From positions 1-64,000 of the forward strand of contig NZ_CANLTC010000004.1 of NCBI RefSeq assembly GCF_947493865.1: DNA of 64,000 nucleotides. Reading direction: 5' to 3'. This DNA comes from an uncultured Halomonas sp. GTDB taxonomy: Bacteria; Pseudomonadota; Gammaproteobacteria; Pseudomonadales; Halomonadaceae. This document shows, one piece after another, positions 17,394 through 27,791 of the stretch. Every line of letters begins with the position of its first letter. Position 1 is the first letter of the stretch. A program made the translations under genes and the position numbers. Below the pieces are notes generated by a model. That model saw only the letters and a program-made list of their open reading frames with translations, was not told the origin of the DNA and ran no database searches.

Positions 17394-18344
17394 TCATGTC
17401 GGCGAGAAGTCGTCATTCTGACTTTCCAGGCTCTCCAGAAACGCTTCGAGTACGCGATGAAAGCGCCGGTCACGACGGGTGATGACCACGAAAGGCGTCA
17501 GATAGTGGCCCCCGGCGTTGGCTAGCGCCTTGAGCCGGCCTGCCGCCACCCAGGGCGCGGCGAGATGATCCGGCAGATAGCCGATATAGCGCCCGGTCAG
17601 TATCAGAAAAACCGCCCCTTCGCGATCCGAGGCACTTGCGGTGCCATTGAGCGCGGAATGAGCTGCTCTGGCAGCCGGCGGTAGCGGATAGGTGGGAATC
17701 ACCGCATCCTGCTGTTTCAGGCTGGCAGGCGTCAGTTCGTTGTCGGGCACCCTGAAGAGCGGGTGGGTATCGGCACAGTAGAGAAGCGAGCGCTCATCAT
17801 AAAGCGCGTGGGTATCGAGACTGGCGAGCAGATTGACTTCCGGCACCACGCCAACGTGCAGGCGAGCGTCCAGTACTCCCTGGGCAATCGTGTCCGAGGA
17901 TTCCATGTGGATATTGATACGCACCTCGGGGCCGCGTTCCTTGAGCGCCGCCAGGGCATGGGTGATGCGCATCTCGGGCTTGCTGACCAGGTTGTCGGTA
18001 ATGCCGATATTGAGCTCGCCGCGCAGCGTCTGATGCAATCCATTGACCTCGGTACGAAAGGTCTCGAGGGATGCAAGCAAGGTGAGCGCGGCACCGAACA
18101 CCTGGCGCCCTTCTTCGGTAAGGGAGAAGCCGCCGCGCCCGCGCTGGCACAACCGCAATCCAAGACGCTTTTCCAGGTCGCTCATGTGCAGGCTGATAGC
18201 CGAACGGCTGATACCGAGCGTTGGTTCTGCCGCGGTAAAGCCGCCACATTCGACCACGGTCTTGAATACGCGCAGCAAGCGGATATCGAAGTCGCTGACC
18301 TGACTCAAGGCGATATGATTTGTAGAAAGGGATGAGCGTTCCAT
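17394..18344 (-). CDS. LysR-family transcriptional regulator
   Basis: Regulator of 316 residues with the LysR architecture. The N-terminal winged helix-turn-helix spans about 17-77 (DIRLLRVFKTVVECGGFTAAEPTLGISRSAISLHMSDLEKRLGLRLCQR, written in parts DIRLLRVF and SRSAISLHM). An effector-binding domain fills the rest (NIGITDNLV, about 111-119). It lies between moeB (13 bp upstream gap) and purU (35 bp downstream), all on one strand, so it may be co-transcribed with them. It could control purU or the polyamine/beta-alanine genes beyond it; neither target is shown by sequence. Confidence 0.85.
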   Translation of the reverse strand: MERSSLSTNHIALSQVSDFDIRLLRVFKTVVECGGFTAAEPTLGISRSAISLHMSDLEKRLGLRLCQRGRGGFSLTEEGRQVFGAALTLLASLETFRTEVNGLHQTLRGELNIGITDNLVSKPEMRITHALAALKERGPEVRINIHMESSDTIAQGVLDARLHVGVVPEVNLLASLDTHALYDERSLLYCADTHPLFRVPDNELTPASLKQQDAVIPTYPLPPAARAAHSALNGTASASDREGAVFLILTGRYIGYLPDHLAAPWVAAGRLKALANAGGHYLTPFVVITRRDRRFHRVLEAFLESLESQNDDFSPT

Positions 18345-18357
18345 GAGGCTTGCTTGC

Positions 18358-19119
18358 TCAACCCTTCACGCTGCATACGCTGCATTGCGGGTCTCGCGAC
18401 ACGGAAAAATGCCGCCACTCGCCACTCAAGCCATCGAAGGTGGAAAGCCCTCTATGTGGCGTCCCGGCGCCGCTTAGAATCTTCATTGCCTCAAGCGCCT
18501 GAAAGGTGCCGATCATACCCACAAGCGGCGCGATGACGCCGTTCTCGGCACAGCGCATTTCCTGATCGCCTTGTTCGCCCGCCTCGCCCGCCGGGTATAG
18601 ACAGGCGTAGCAGGGCGTTTCCCTCTCCCGTAGATCGAATACGGCCAACTGTCCGGAAAACCGAATGGCGGCCCCGGACACCAGGGGCTTGCCTGTCTGA
18701 AGGCAGGCACGATTGATGGCATATCGGCTGGAAAAGCGATCGGTGCAATCGAGCACCACATCCGCATCCGATACCGCCTCTACCAGCGCAGGTCCTTGCA
18801 GATGACGGGCAATGACATCGATCCGGCAGTCGGAATTGAGGGCTCGAGCAGCTGCCGCTGCCGAGTCGACCTTGGCTCGACCAAGATCCGCTTCACCATG
18901 AGCGATCTGACGCTGTAGGTTGGAAAGCTCCACCACATCGTCGTCGATCAAGGTCAGATGCCCGACCCCTGCCGCCGCAAGATAAAGCGCTACCGGCGAC
19001 CCCAGCCCGCCGGCACCGACGATCACCGCATGCCCGGCAAGCAGACGCTCCTGCCCAGCGATGTCGACCTGGGGCAGCATGATCTGCCGGCTGTAACGCA
19101 GTAGCGCTTGATCATTCAT
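18358..19119 (-). CDS. moeB: MoeB/ThiF-family adenylyltransferase (HesA/MoeB)
   Basis: E1-like enzyme of 253 residues that adenylates the C-terminus of the sulfur-carrier MoaD (molybdopterin synthesis) or ThiS. The nucleotide-binding GAGGLGSPVALYLAAAGVG (about 36-54) is followed by the Asp/Arg motif DLG-RAK and by zinc cysteines in pairs YAC and CSVC near residues 175 and 246. Length equals E. coli MoeB (249). In many gammaproteobacteria it follows hemA-prfA-prmC directly; here an lrp gene and a 161-bp AT-rich spacer intervene. Confidence 0.88.
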   Translation of the reverse strand: MNDQALLRYSRQIMLPQVDIAGQERLLAGHAVIVGAGGLGSPVALYLAAAGVGHLTLIDDDVVELSNLQRQIAHGEADLGRAKVDSAAAAARALNSDCRIDVIARHLQGPALVEAVSDADVVLDCTDRFSSRYAINRACLQTGKPLVSGAAIRFSGQLAVFDLRERETPCYACLYPAGEAGEQGDQEMRCAENGVIAPLVGMIGTFQALEAMKILSGAGTPHRGLSTFDGLSGEWRHFSVSRDPQCSVCSVKG

Positions 19120-19280
19120 GGCTCACCTTGGCTTTCATTGATGACTCGAGCTCGTCTTTTTATGGTTATGGTTGTATAGCTGTAGGTTTTATAGTCATAG
19201 GCTCTGCTTGTCTATTTGTAGGCTCTATACGTTCTACACGTTTATCGACGTAGCGGAATATTCACGGTCATTTCGTCGAA

Positions 19281-19784
19281 TCATTGCTCCCACTGCTCGA
19301 AATCGGGAATCGGCAACGTGAATGCCTCCTTGACCTCTTCCATGACCACATAGCTTTTCGACTCCTTGACCCCGGGCAGTGTCAGCACCACGTCCCCGAG
19401 CAACTGACGATAGGCGGACATCTCTGGAATACGGCACTTGAGAATGTAATCAAACTGCCCGGAGACCAGATGACACTCCTGAATCTGGGGCAGTTTGGCA
19501 ATGGCGCGACGAAACTCATCGAATACCGCCGGTGACTGGGTCTCGAGGCTGATCTCGACGAATACCAGCAGGTTGGCCTTGAGGGCCGTAGGATCGAGCA
19601 AGGCCTTGTAGCCACGAATGATGCCGGCGCGTTCGAGACGCTTGACCCGTTCAAGGCAAGGGGTCGTCGAAAGCCCTACCTCGGCGGCGAGATCCACATA
19701 GGAGATACGCGCATTTTCCTGCAAGACGTTGAGAATCTTGAGATCGATACGATCCAGCGGACGTGTCTTGGTTTTCATTGTCAT
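19281..19784 (-). CDS. lrp: Leucine-responsive regulator Lrp
   Basis: AsnC/Lrp-family regulator, 167 residues. The N-terminal HTH (LDRIDLKILNVLQENARISY, then STTPCLERVKRLERAG) is followed by the RAM ligand domain with LVFVEISLE, IQECHLVSGQFDYILK and the C-terminal LPGVKESKSYVVMEEVKE. Alignment from memory with E. coli Lrp (164 residues) is close along the whole length, so this is the global regulator rather than a minor paralogue. The first ATG lies 8 bp after prmC; a second start two codons in is equally possible. It sits inside what is normally the prmC-moeB junction. Confidence 0.88.
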   Translation of the reverse strand: MTMKTKTRPLDRIDLKILNVLQENARISYVDLAAEVGLSTTPCLERVKRLERAGIIRGYKALLDPTALKANLLVFVEISLETQSPAVFDEFRRAIAKLPQIQECHLVSGQFDYILKCRIPEMSAYRQLLGDVVLTLPGVKESKSYVVMEEVKEAFTLPIPDFEQWEQ

Positions 19785-19792
19785 GGTCTTTT

Positions 19793-20635
19793 TCAGTCAG
19801 GTATCCATTGCCCCAGGGACACTCGCGGCTGGCCTGCCAGATCGGCAAGCGTCGTGACTTCCTGGTAGCCGGCATGGCGCAATGCTTCACCAACGGCTTC
19901 GCCCTGGGTCCAGCCATGCTCGAGCAGCAGCCAGCCTTGGGGCTCGAGGTGCGCTCCTGCCGTAATGATCAGATGGCGCAGGTCCGCCAGCCCGTTCTCC
20001 GCAGCCACCAGAGCCGAGCGCGGCTCGAAGCGCACATCGCCCAGCTCGAGATGAGGGTCGTCCGGGGCTAGATAAGGAGGATTGGCCAGAATCAGCTCGA
20101 AGCGCTGATCAGCAAGCGCGGCAAACCAGTCGCTCTCGATGAATTCGACGTTGAGGATACCCAATCGCGCTGCGTTTGCCTGGGCCAGTTCCAGCGCATC
20201 GGCAATTCGATCGACGCCGGTTACCTGCCAGCCCGGGCGTTCGCTGGCAAAGGCCAGGGCGATGGCGCCGCTACCGGTGCCAAGATCCAGCGCTCGCCCG
20301 CTCGTCTTCGTGGCTTTGAGCAGGGCTGCTTCCACCAGGCACTCCGTGTCCGGGCGTGGAATCAGACTGGCGGCATGGGTCTGCAGGCGCAGCCCCCAGA
20401 ACTCCCGCTCGCCGATCAGGTAGGCAATGGGTTCGCCGGCGGCCCGTGCTGCCAGAAGAGTCTCGAATCTCGTCAGCGCTGCATCTTCTACACAACGATC
20501 GCTCCAGGTATAGAGCCAGGTGCGATCGCGTTTCAGCACATGCCCCAACAGCACCTCCGCGTCCAGCCGGGGTGTCGTCGACCCCGCAACCTTCAGGCGT
20601 GCCGCCGTTTGAATCAGCAACTGCTCGATGGTCAC
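19793..20635 (-). CDS. prmC: Release factor glutamine methyltransferase
   Basis: SAM-dependent N5-glutamine methyltransferase of 280 residues that methylates the GGQ glutamine of release factors RF1 and RF2. An N-terminal helical domain precedes the Rossmann methyltransferase domain with [13 protein letters not shown] (about 116-128) and the diagnostic NPPY (about 181-184). It overlaps prfA, its substrate, by four bases, the usual arrangement. Confidence 0.94.
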   Translation of the reverse strand: MTIEQLLIQTAARLKVAGSTTPRLDAEVLLGHVLKRDRTWLYTWSDRCVEDAALTRFETLLAARAAGEPIAYLIGEREFWGLRLQTHAASLIPRPDTECLVEAALLKATKTSGRALDLGTGSGAIALAFASERPGWQVTGVDRIADALELAQANAARLGILNVEFIESDWFAALADQRFELILANPPYLAPDDPHLELGDVRFEPRSALVAAENGLADLRHLIITAGAHLEPQGWLLLEHGWTQGEAVGEALRHAGYQEVTTLADLAGQPRVSLGQWIPD

Positions 20636-21720
20636 CCTGCATCCTGCAATGCAGCCAGGCGTTCGGCCTGGTATTCATTGATCAGCGGCTCGATGACCTC
20701 ATCCAGCTCGCCAGCCATCACCTCACCGAGCTTGTACAGGGTCAGGTTGATGCGATGATCCGTCAGCCGCCCCTGCGGGAAATTGTAGGTGCGAATGCGC
20801 TCGCTGCGATCCCCGGAACCCACCAGGGAACGACGGGTATCCGCCTGCTGCTGGCGCTGACTGGTCACGGCATTCTGTTTCAGCCGCGCCGCCAGAAGCG
20901 ACATCGCCTTGGCGCGATTCTTGTGCTGGCTGCGTTCTTCCTGACACTCCACCACCACGCCGCTGGGAAGATGGGTGATGCGAATCGCCGAGTCCGTGGT
21001 GTTGACGTGCTGACCACCAGCGCCGCTGGAGCGAAAGGTATCCACCCGTAGATCGTTCGAGTCGATGTCGATATCACCGACCTCGTCCGCTTCCGCCATG
21101 ATCGCCACGGTGCAGGCGGAGGTATGGATACGGCCCTGGGATTCCGTGGCCGGTACGCGTTGCACCCGATGCGCCCCGGATTCGAACTTGAGCCGGGCAT
21201 AGACACCTTCGCCTCGCACCCGGGCGATGATCTCCTTGTAACCACCCTGCTCGCCATGGCTTGCGCTGACCACCTCGATCTTCCAGCCCAGTTTTTCCGC
21301 ATAGCGGGAGTACATGCGAAACAGATCGCCGGCAAACAGCGAGGCTTCGTCTCCCCCGGTGCCGGCGCGCACCTCGAGAAAGATATTGCGATGATCGTCC
21401 GGATCCTTGGGCACCAGCAGTTTCTTCAAGCGCTCTTCCAGCACTTCGATACGCTCACGCCCTTCCCGGGCTTCCTCCTGAGCCAGTTCCCGCAGATCCT
21501 CATCCCCGTCGGCACTCAGTTGAACTGCTTCTTCCACATCCTGCTCCACCTGGCGATACTCGCGCCAGGCAGCAGTGAGCTCGTCGAGTTCGGCATACTC
21601 TCTGGAATAGTCGCGAAAACGCGTCTGTTCAGAGATCACCTCAGGATCGGCAAGCAGCACCGCCAGCTCCTCGAAGCGTTCCTGAAGACTTTCCAGCCGA
21701 TTGCGCAGTGACGCTTTCAT
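20632..21720 (-). CDS. prfA: Peptide chain release factor 1
   Basis: RF1 of 362 residues that recognises UAA and UAG and triggers peptide release. The codon-reading PAT motif is at about 190-192 ([15 protein letters not shown]), and the catalytic GGQ at 235-237 lies in [10 protein letters not shown]. Length matches E. coli RF1 (360). It overlaps hemA by four bases (ATGA) and prmC by four, so the three are translationally coupled. Confidence 0.96.
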   Translation of the reverse strand: MKASLRNRLESLQERFEELAVLLADPEVISEQTRFRDYSREYAELDELTAAWREYRQVEQDVEEAVQLSADGDEDLRELAQEEAREGRERIEVLEERLKKLLVPKDPDDHRNIFLEVRAGTGGDEASLFAGDLFRMYSRYAEKLGWKIEVVSASHGEQGGYKEIIARVRGEGVYARLKFESGAHRVQRVPATESQGRIHTSACTVAIMAEADEVGDIDIDSNDLRVDTFRSSGAGGQHVNTTDSAIRITHLPSGVVVECQEERSQHKNRAKAMSLLAARLKQNAVTSQRQQQADTRRSLVGSGDRSERIRTYNFPQGRLTDHRINLTLYKLGEVMAGELDEVIEPLINEYQAERLAALQDAG

Positions 21721-23003
21721 GAAGGGTCCTGTCGTGAATCCGGGGAGGGGGCTGCCGGATCGAGCAGCAGCTGCTCCGCCGCCTGAATGAGGTCATGGCG
21801 CTCCGCGCCGGAGGCTTCTCGTATGCGTAACGTAGGCCCATGCAACAACTTGTTGGTCAGTTGCTGGGTCAAGCGACGAATGACCTTTTCAGGGTCCTCA
21901 CCCTTGGCCAACTGTGCAAGGGCCCGGCTCTCCGACGCTTGACGCAAGGCATCGCCGTGTTCCCGATAGCGCCGAATGATATCGCCGGCGCCACGCACTC
22001 GGCGTTCGTGCAACCAGTGCTCCACCCCCAGGGTGATCAGCTCCTCCGCCTGGGCTGCGGCGACCTGGCGGTGGCGGCGATTCTCCTCGATCACCTCCTG
22101 CAGATCATCGACGGTGTACAAGAAGACGTCGTTCAGTTCGCCAACCTGAGGTTCGATATCCCGCGGCACGGCAATGTCCACCATGAAGACGGGACGATAG
22201 CGACGCAGTTTCAGCGCGCGCTCCACCATGCCCTTGCCCAGGATCGGCAACGGTGCGGCGGTGGACGTGATCACGATGTCGGCCCGAGGCAGCTCGTCGG
22301 GAATTTCGCTCAACGAGATGGCCTTGCCACCGACTTCCTGGGCCAGGGCCGCGGCACGCTCTCGGGTGCGGTTGGCGACGACCATGTCCTGAACACCCGC
22401 CTCCTTGAGATGCCGCGCCACCAGTTGGATGGTCTCGCCTGCACCGATCAGAAGCGCGCGTGACTGGGACAGGTCATCGAAGATACGATTCGCCAGACTG
22501 ACCGCGGCGTAGGCGACAGAGACCGGATTTTCACCGATACCGGTCTCGGTGCGTACCTGTTTGGCCACGGAAAAGACGTGCTGGAACAAGCGCTCCAGCT
22601 CACCGCCGAGGCCCTGGTAGTCGTGAGCCTGCTGATAGGCCGTCTTGATCTGCCCCAGTATCTGCGGTTCGCCGAGCACCATCGAATCGAGCCCCGAGGC
22701 CACTCGCATGAGGTGCCGGGCCGCCGCATCATCGAGATGATGATAGGCGCATTGAATCAGTTGATTCACTGTCAGGCCATGAAAGCCGCTTAGCCAATCG
22801 AGAATCGCCTGCTCACCCTGTTCACCGGTGACACAGTAAAGCTCGGTCCGATTGCAGGTCGACAATACGGCTGCCTCACGTACATGAGGCAGAGACTTGA
22901 GCTCACCAAGCGCTTTTTCCAGCTGACTCGGATTGAAGGCAACCTGCTCTCGCACCTCGATGGAGGCGGTATTGTGGTTGATTCCCAGCGCAAGAAGCGT
23001 CAT
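21717..23003 (-). CDS. hemA: Glutamyl-tRNA reductase
   Basis: First committed enzyme of C5 tetrapyrrole synthesis, 428 residues, reducing glutamyl-tRNA with NADPH. The catalytic Cys is residue 50 in [24 protein letters not shown] (about 104-118) and the NADPH-binding [13 protein letters not shown] (about 189-201) are in place, followed by the helical dimerisation domain. It leads the hemA-prfA-prmC operon and is divergent from the TPR-lipoprotein gene; the 203-bp gap holds both promoters. Confidence 0.96.
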   Translation of the reverse strand: MTLLALGINHNTASIEVREQVAFNPSQLEKALGELKSLPHVREAAVLSTCNRTELYCVTGEQGEQAILDWLSGFHGLTVNQLIQCAYHHLDDAAARHLMRVASGLDSMVLGEPQILGQIKTAYQQAHDYQGLGGELERLFQHVFSVAKQVRTETGIGENPVSVAYAAVSLANRIFDDLSQSRALLIGAGETIQLVARHLKEAGVQDMVVANRTRERAAALAQEVGGKAISLSEIPDELPRADIVITSTAAPLPILGKGMVERALKLRRYRPVFMVDIAVPRDIEPQVGELNDVFLYTVDDLQEVIEENRRHRQVAAAQAEELITLGVEHWLHERRVRGAGDIIRRYREHGDALRQASESRALAQLAKGEDPEKVIRRLTQQLTNKLLHGPTLRIREASGAERHDLIQAAEQLLLDPAAPSPDSRQDPS

Positions 23004-23206
23004 TTCAGCGTCACTAGCATCGAAACCATGGAATAGATAGCAAGAAATCGGATAAAGGATATTTGGCGCAATAGTTTATCACACCCGCTTCGTCACGGCA
23101 GGATACCTGGCGCATCACTTTGCCCGAACCGATCAAGCCGGTATGCTGAGCGACAATCCTATCGTCATGGCCATGATGGCCGGTGATGCTCCCTGAAGAG
23201 GAAGGA

Positions 23207-24919
23207 ATGCGTCCACACCTGGTTACGACCACTTTGCTCATTATTCTGTTGACGGGTTGTCAAAGCACGTCTTCCGGCCCTTCTTCAATGGCATCTGACG
23301 ATCCGCTGGCCTCGGCGCCCGCGATTCGCAAGGGCCTCGACGCCCAGAGCCTGGCGACCCTGCTTACCGCCGAGCTGGCCGGCCTGCGCAATGACTTCGA
23401 TCGTGCCGCAAGAGGCTATCTGAAAGCCGCCGATCGCTATGGTTCTTCCGCTCTGGCGGAGCGGGCCGTTCTTGCCGCACGTTCTGGCAATGACGAGGAA
23501 CTGCTCCTACGAGCATCCAAGCGCTGGCGCGAGCTTGCACCCACCAGTGAGGCACCGGCTCGGCTATTGGCGGCATTGGCCATGGAGCGTGGCGACTGGC
23601 AGGCCAGTCTGGAGCAGCGTCTGGCTCTGGCAGCACAAGGCGGCCAGGGCGATCTGATCACCTTTGCGGAAGCCGCCATCGAGGAAAACACCGATCTTAC
23701 TCCTCTGCGAGACATGTTCGTTCGCTTTCTCGACGATCATCCGCAGCAGGGGGATGCCGTCGTCGCTACCGCTCTGCTCGATGCCGCCTTGGGCGATACC
23801 CGGCAAGCCCAGCGGCGCCTGACCGAACTGTCGCGAACGCAGCCAGAACTTCCTGCCGTATGGCTGGTGCGTGGACGAATAGCCCTGGAGCAGGGCCGTA
23901 TCAACGCTGCCCGGGACGCCGCTCGAAAAGGGCTGCAGATCGCCCCCGACGACAGCCGTTTTATCCTGATGCTTGCCCAGGCCCAGCTGCGCCTGGGCAA
24001 TGTCGATGCTGCCGAAGCCGGACTCGACACCCTTATCGAGCGCCACCCGGAAGCGACGCAGCTGCGTCTGGCACTTGCCCAACTTTATATGGAAGAAGGC
24101 TACAACGCCCCGGCACGGCGTTTGCTACTGCCCCTGCTGGATGCCGACCCGACCCCGCCGGCTGCCTATATCCTGTTAGGCACCATTGCCGACGATCAGG
24201 ATGAGGTTGACAATGCCCTGCTCTACTATCGTCAGGTTCCCCCCGGGGAAGGATTTTTAGAAGCGCGGGCGCGCGCAGCCCAGATGCTGATCGAGACGGG
24301 GCGCCTGCTCGACGCACGGGATTTCCTGGACATCGAACGTTTGCGTTACCCGGACATGGCTAGCGAACTGACCATCATCGAAGTCGATTTGCTGGATGAA
24401 CAGAACCTGGCGGATGCGGCTGCACAGTTGCTCGAACGTCAAATCCGGCGTAATCCCGATGCTGTTCAATTGCGGTTCCTGCGCTCCATGCGCCGCTATG
24501 AACAAGGCGACCTGTCCGGCATGGAGCGCGATCTACGCGCCATCCTCGAGCGCGAGCCGAACAATGCCATGGCCTTGAACGCCTTGGGTTATACCCTGGT
24601 GGACGTCACCGAACGCCACGAAGAAGGTCTCGAACTCATCCAGCGTGCTCATGAACGAGAACCCGAAAGCGCTGCCATCCTCGATAGCCTGGGCTGGGCC
24701 CATCACAAGCTGGGTGACAATCAAAAGGCGCTACCCTATCTACAGGACGCCTATGCGGGCCAGCCCGACCAGGAGATTGCTGCACATCTGGCGGAAGTAT
24801 TGTGGCTGCTCGACCGCCGCCAGGAGGCCCGCACCCTTATCGCCGAGGCGCTTGAGCGCTTCGATGAACGACCCAAGATAGAGGCGCTTATCGAGCGGAT
24901 TCCAGGTCTCGTCCCGTGA
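23207..24919 (+). CDS. Tetratricopeptide-repeat lipoprotein
   Basis: Lipoprotein of 570 residues from the ATG at 23207 (AGAGG five bases upstream). The signal peptide ends in the lipobox LLTGC, with lipid-bearing Cys18. The rest is a long array of TPR-type helical pairs (for example PDDSRFILMLAQAQLRLGNVDAAEAGLDTL and NNAMALNALGYTLVDVTERHEEGLELI, each quoted only in part here as LGNVDAAEAGLD and ALNALGYTL). Similar TPR lipoproteins precede lolB in Pseudomonas and relatives. It is probably anchored in the outer membrane and may scaffold a complex; its function is unknown. It is followed by lolB after 76 bp. Confidence 0.85.
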   Translation: MRPHLVTTTLLIILLTGCQSTSSGPSSMASDDPLASAPAIRKGLDAQSLATLLTAELAGLRNDFDRAARGYLKAADRYGSSALAERAVLAARSGNDEELLLRASKRWRELAPTSEAPARLLAALAMERGDWQASLEQRLALAAQGGQGDLITFAEAAIEENTDLTPLRDMFVRFLDDHPQQGDAVVATALLDAALGDTRQAQRRLTELSRTQPELPAVWLVRGRIALEQGRINAARDAARKGLQIAPDDSRFILMLAQAQLRLGNVDAAEAGLDTLIERHPEATQLRLALAQLYMEEGYNAPARRLLLPLLDADPTPPAAYILLGTIADDQDEVDNALLYYRQVPPGEGFLEARARAAQMLIETGRLLDARDFLDIERLRYPDMASELTIIEVDLLDEQNLADAAAQLLERQIRRNPDAVQLRFLRSMRRYEQGDLSGMERDLRAILEREPNNAMALNALGYTLVDVTERHEEGLELIQRAHEREPESAAILDSLGWAHHKLGDNQKALPYLQDAYAGQPDQEIAAHLAEVLWLLDRRQEARTLIAEALERFDERPKIEALIERIPGLVP

Positions 24920-24995
24920 TTGCGCCTGCGCGCCCTTCTCGAACGTCGCAACGCATCTCTTCAAACGAGCCTCCTGAAACGCAAAACGAGCTTAT

Positions 24996-25619
24996 ATGAC
25001 ACGACCGCTGATTCTATTGCTGAGCCTGCTATTGCTTGCAGGCTGTGCCGCCCAGACATCGACGCCGGTTGCGCCTCGTCAATCCGGCGACTGGACTGCG
25101 CAACGCGAACAACTCACGTCCCTCGAACGCTGGCGCCTGGCGGGGAAGGTGGGGCTGCGCACCGCGGACGATGCCACCAGCGCCAATCTGGACTGGCAGC
25201 AGGCACCTTCCTCCTATCGAATGATGATCAGCGGCCCCTTTGGCGCCGGCCGCAGCACCCTCGACGGTTCACCCGAGGGCGTGACATTGACCACCCCGGA
25301 CGGCCGCTTCTCCGCTCGGACACCCGAGCAATTGATGCAGCAACAGCTCGGCTGGTCGCTGCCCATATCCGCCCTCGACTACTGGGTTCGCGGCCTGCCC
25401 GCGCCGAATACAGCCCATGACATGCAACCGGATGCGCAAGGGTTTCCCCAGCAGCTGCGCCAGGCGGGCTGGACCATCGACTATCGCGACTGGACCTGGG
25501 CACCAGGGCTGAACGGCGGCCTATGGCTCCCTCAGCGCCTGGTGATGACCTTCGATGATCTGCGCGCCACCCTGGTCGTCAATCAATGGCGACCACTCGA
25601 TACGAGAGCGTCCCAGTGA
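24996..25619 (+). CDS. lolB: Outer-membrane lipoprotein insertion protein LolB
   Basis: Outer-membrane lipoprotein receptor of 207 residues, equal in length to E. coli LolB. The signal peptide ends LLAGC (Cys17). The mature part shows the LolB signatures SLERWRLAGKVGLR, ANLDWQQ and LPISALDYWVRGLPAP. It accepts lipoproteins from periplasmic LolA and inserts them in the outer membrane. The LolCD exporter is elsewhere in this window at 40359-42301. The end overlaps or abuts the ispE start. Confidence 0.93.
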   Translation: MTRPLILLLSLLLLAGCAAQTSTPVAPRQSGDWTAQREQLTSLERWRLAGKVGLRTADDATSANLDWQQAPSSYRMMISGPFGAGRSTLDGSPEGVTLTTPDGRFSARTPEQLMQQQLGWSLPISALDYWVRGLPAPNTAHDMQPDAQGFPQQLRQAGWTIDYRDWTWAPGLNGGLWLPQRLVMTFDDLRATLVVNQWRPLDTRASQ

Positions 25620-26467
25620 GGAAGATGACGCTACCGGCACCGGCCAAGCTCAATCGTCTGCTGCATATCACCGGGCGCCGGGAAGACGGCTATCACGAAC
25701 TGCAGACGCTCTTTCAGTTTCTCGATCATGGCGACACCCTGCATTTTCGACAGCGCCAGGACGGCAGCATCAATCTGACATCGACGCTGACTGGCATCGC
25801 CAACGACGACAACCTGGTAGTGCGCGCCGCCCGGCTGCTCCAATCCGAAACCGGCTGTCGCCTGGGCGTGGACATCCATCTCGACAAGCGCTTGCCGCTA
25901 GGCGGCGGGCTGGGAGGTGGAAGCTCCGACGCCGCCACTACCCTGATCGCCCTGAATCGCCTCTGGAGCCTTGGGCTGAGCCTTGATCGCCTTGCAGTGC
26001 TCGGATTGCGTCTGGGCGCCGATGTACCGGTATTCGTTCACGGCCGTGCCGCCTGGGGCGAAGGCATCGGTGAGCGCTTGACGCCGGTCGATCTGGATAC
26101 CCCCTGGTTCGTGGTGCTTCATCCAGGAATCGAGGTCGCGACACCCCAGGTGTTCGGCGCCCCGCAATTGACACGAAACACCCCCCCTATTAGTATGACG
26201 CGCGCACTGCAGGAGGGGCCCGGCACCTGGCGCAACGACTGCGAAGCGACGGTAAGGCGGCTTTACCCGGCGGTCGACGAGGCCCTCGAATGGCTCTCCG
26301 CTTTTGCCCCGTCGCTATTGACCGGCACCGGTGCTTGTCTATTCTGCAGTTTCAAGGATGAGGCCGACGCACGGGAAATACTGGCGCAGACGCAAGACGG
26401 CTGGCATGCCTTTGTGGCTCGTGGCTGTAACGTCTCGCCCCTTCATCAGGCGCTTGGGCTTTTATAG
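25616..26467 (+). CDS. ispE: 4-diphosphocytidyl-2-C-methyl-D-erythritol kinase
   Basis: GHMP kinase of the MEP isoprenoid pathway, about 280 residues. It opens LPAPAKLNRLLHITGRREDGYHELQT, carries the ATP-binding PLGGGLGGGSSDAATTL (about 95-111) and ends with a GHMP C-terminal domain (LLTGTGACLFCSF). The start is uncertain: GTG at 25616 overlaps the lolB stop and has GAGAG at a good distance; ATG at 25625 has GAGGA too close; an upstream ATG at 25586 would overlap lolB by 34 bp. The lolB-ispE-tRNA-prs order is standard in gammaproteobacteria. Confidence 0.9.
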   Translation: MRKMTLPAPAKLNRLLHITGRREDGYHELQTLFQFLDHGDTLHFRQRQDGSINLTSTLTGIANDDNLVVRAARLLQSETGCRLGVDIHLDKRLPLGGGLGGGSSDAATTLIALNRLWSLGLSLDRLAVLGLRLGADVPVFVHGRAAWGEGIGERLTPVDLDTPWFVVLHPGIEVATPQVFGAPQLTRNTPPISMTRALQEGPGTWRNDCEATVRRLYPAVDEALEWLSAFAPSLLTGTGACLFCSFKDEADAREILAQTQDGWHAFVARGCNVSPLHQALGLL

Positions 26468-26560
26468 AACTGAGTCTGTTGCAAAAAATAGAGCAACGTA
26501 ATCGGGAGAGCCAGCGGCTTGGCGACAATGTACGAGTCGCACCGTCTACAGCGATATTAC

Positions 26561-26635
26561 TGGGGTATAGCCAAGTGGTAAGGCACCGGTTTTTGGTATC
26601 GGCATTCCCAGGTTCGAATCCTGGTACCCCAGCCA
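26561..26635 (+). tRNA. tRNA-Gln (anticodon TTG)
   Basis: A complete 75-nt cloverleaf including encoded CCA. The acceptor stem TGGGGTA pairs with TACCCCA. The anticodon stem CCGGT/ATCGG holds the loop TTTTGGT, giving TTG. The T arm is CCAGG-TTCGAAT-CCTGG. It lies between ispE and prs, the usual place for tRNA-Gln. Confidence 0.97.
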
Positions 26636-26725
26636 ACGCTCTATTGAAACTGCCAACATCCTATCGAGATTCCTCCAGACGCCCGTCTCTCGCGACGAGC
26701 GTTCAGACTCCAAAGGTAGCTGCGC

Positions 26726-27667
26726 GTGTCTAAATTGATGGTTTTCGCTGGAAACGCCAATCCCGAACTCGCCCGCAAGGTGGCCGAATGTCTCGACAAT
26801 CGGCTCGGCCATGCCACGGTCGGCCAATTCAGCGATGGCGAGATCACGGTCGAGATCAACGAGAACGTCCGTGGCAAGGATGTATTCATCCTTCAGTCTA
26901 CCTGCGCGCCGACCAACGACAACCTGCTCGAACTGATTCTGATGGTGGATGCCCTGCGCCGTGCATCCGCCACTCGCATTACCGCTGTCGTTCCCTACTT
27001 TGGCTATGCGCGTCAGGATCGGCGTGTGCGTTCGGCACGCGTCCCCATCTCCGCCAAGGTGGTAGCGGACATGATGGTCAAGGCCGGGGTCGACCGGGTC
27101 ATGACCATGGATCTGCACGCGGATCAGATTCAGGGCTTCTTCGACGTCCCCGTGGACAACGTCTACGGCTCGCCGATCCTGCTCGACGATATCGAGCGCC
27201 AGAACTACGACAACCTGGTGGTGGTATCGCCGGACGTGGGCGGCGTGGTTCGGGCCCGAGCCATTGCCAAACAGCTCAACGCGGACCTGGCCATCATCGA
27301 CAAGCGCCGTCCGCAGTCCAATCAGGCTCAGGTGATGCACATCATCGGCGAGATTCAGGATCGCACCTGCGTGGTGGTCGATGACATGGTGGATACCGCC
27401 GGGACCCTATGCAAGGCCGCCGAAGCCTTGAAGGATCATGGCGCCAAGCGTGTCGTTGCCTATGCCACCCACCCGATCCTCTCGGGTCCGGCAGTCGATA
27501 ATATTCTGGGCTCGGTACTCGACGAACTGGTGGTCGGTGATACCATACCGCTTGCCGAAAACGCACGGCGCAGCGGCAAGATACGCCAGCTTAGCGTGGC
27601 AGGACTGATTGCCGAGGCAATCCGTCGTGTCAGCAATGAAGAATCCGTGAGCGCCATGTTTCATTGA
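26726..27667 (+). CDS. prs: Ribose-phosphate pyrophosphokinase
   Basis: PRPP synthase, 313 residues, making PRPP from ribose-5-phosphate and ATP for nucleotide, His and Trp synthesis. It has [16 protein letters not shown] (about 35-50), [13 protein letters not shown] (about 89-101), the metal-binding [12 protein letters not shown] and the PRPP loop [11 protein letters not shown] (about 215-225). It starts with GTG, as prs does in E. coli, with AAAGGT upstream. It follows tRNA-Gln and precedes rplY. Confidence 0.96.
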   Translation: MSKLMVFAGNANPELARKVAECLDNRLGHATVGQFSDGEITVEINENVRGKDVFILQSTCAPTNDNLLELILMVDALRRASATRITAVVPYFGYARQDRRVRSARVPISAKVVADMMVKAGVDRVMTMDLHADQIQGFFDVPVDNVYGSPILLDDIERQNYDNLVVVSPDVGGVVRARAIAKQLNADLAIIDKRRPQSNQAQVMHIIGEIQDRTCVVVDDMVDTAGTLCKAAEALKDHGAKRVVAYATHPILSGPAVDNILGSVLDELVVGDTIPLAENARRSGKIRQLSVAGLIAEAIRRVSNEESVSAMFH

Positions 27668-27791
27668 GGGCTTTAGCCCCTTCAGTGCAGACAGGATCGC
27701 GGTTACAAGCGTCCCAAGACGCCACCGGAAACATCAGGATTTGGTCGCGAACCCTGGTGCTTTCCTCACCCTAACCAACGAGGTTACTTAA

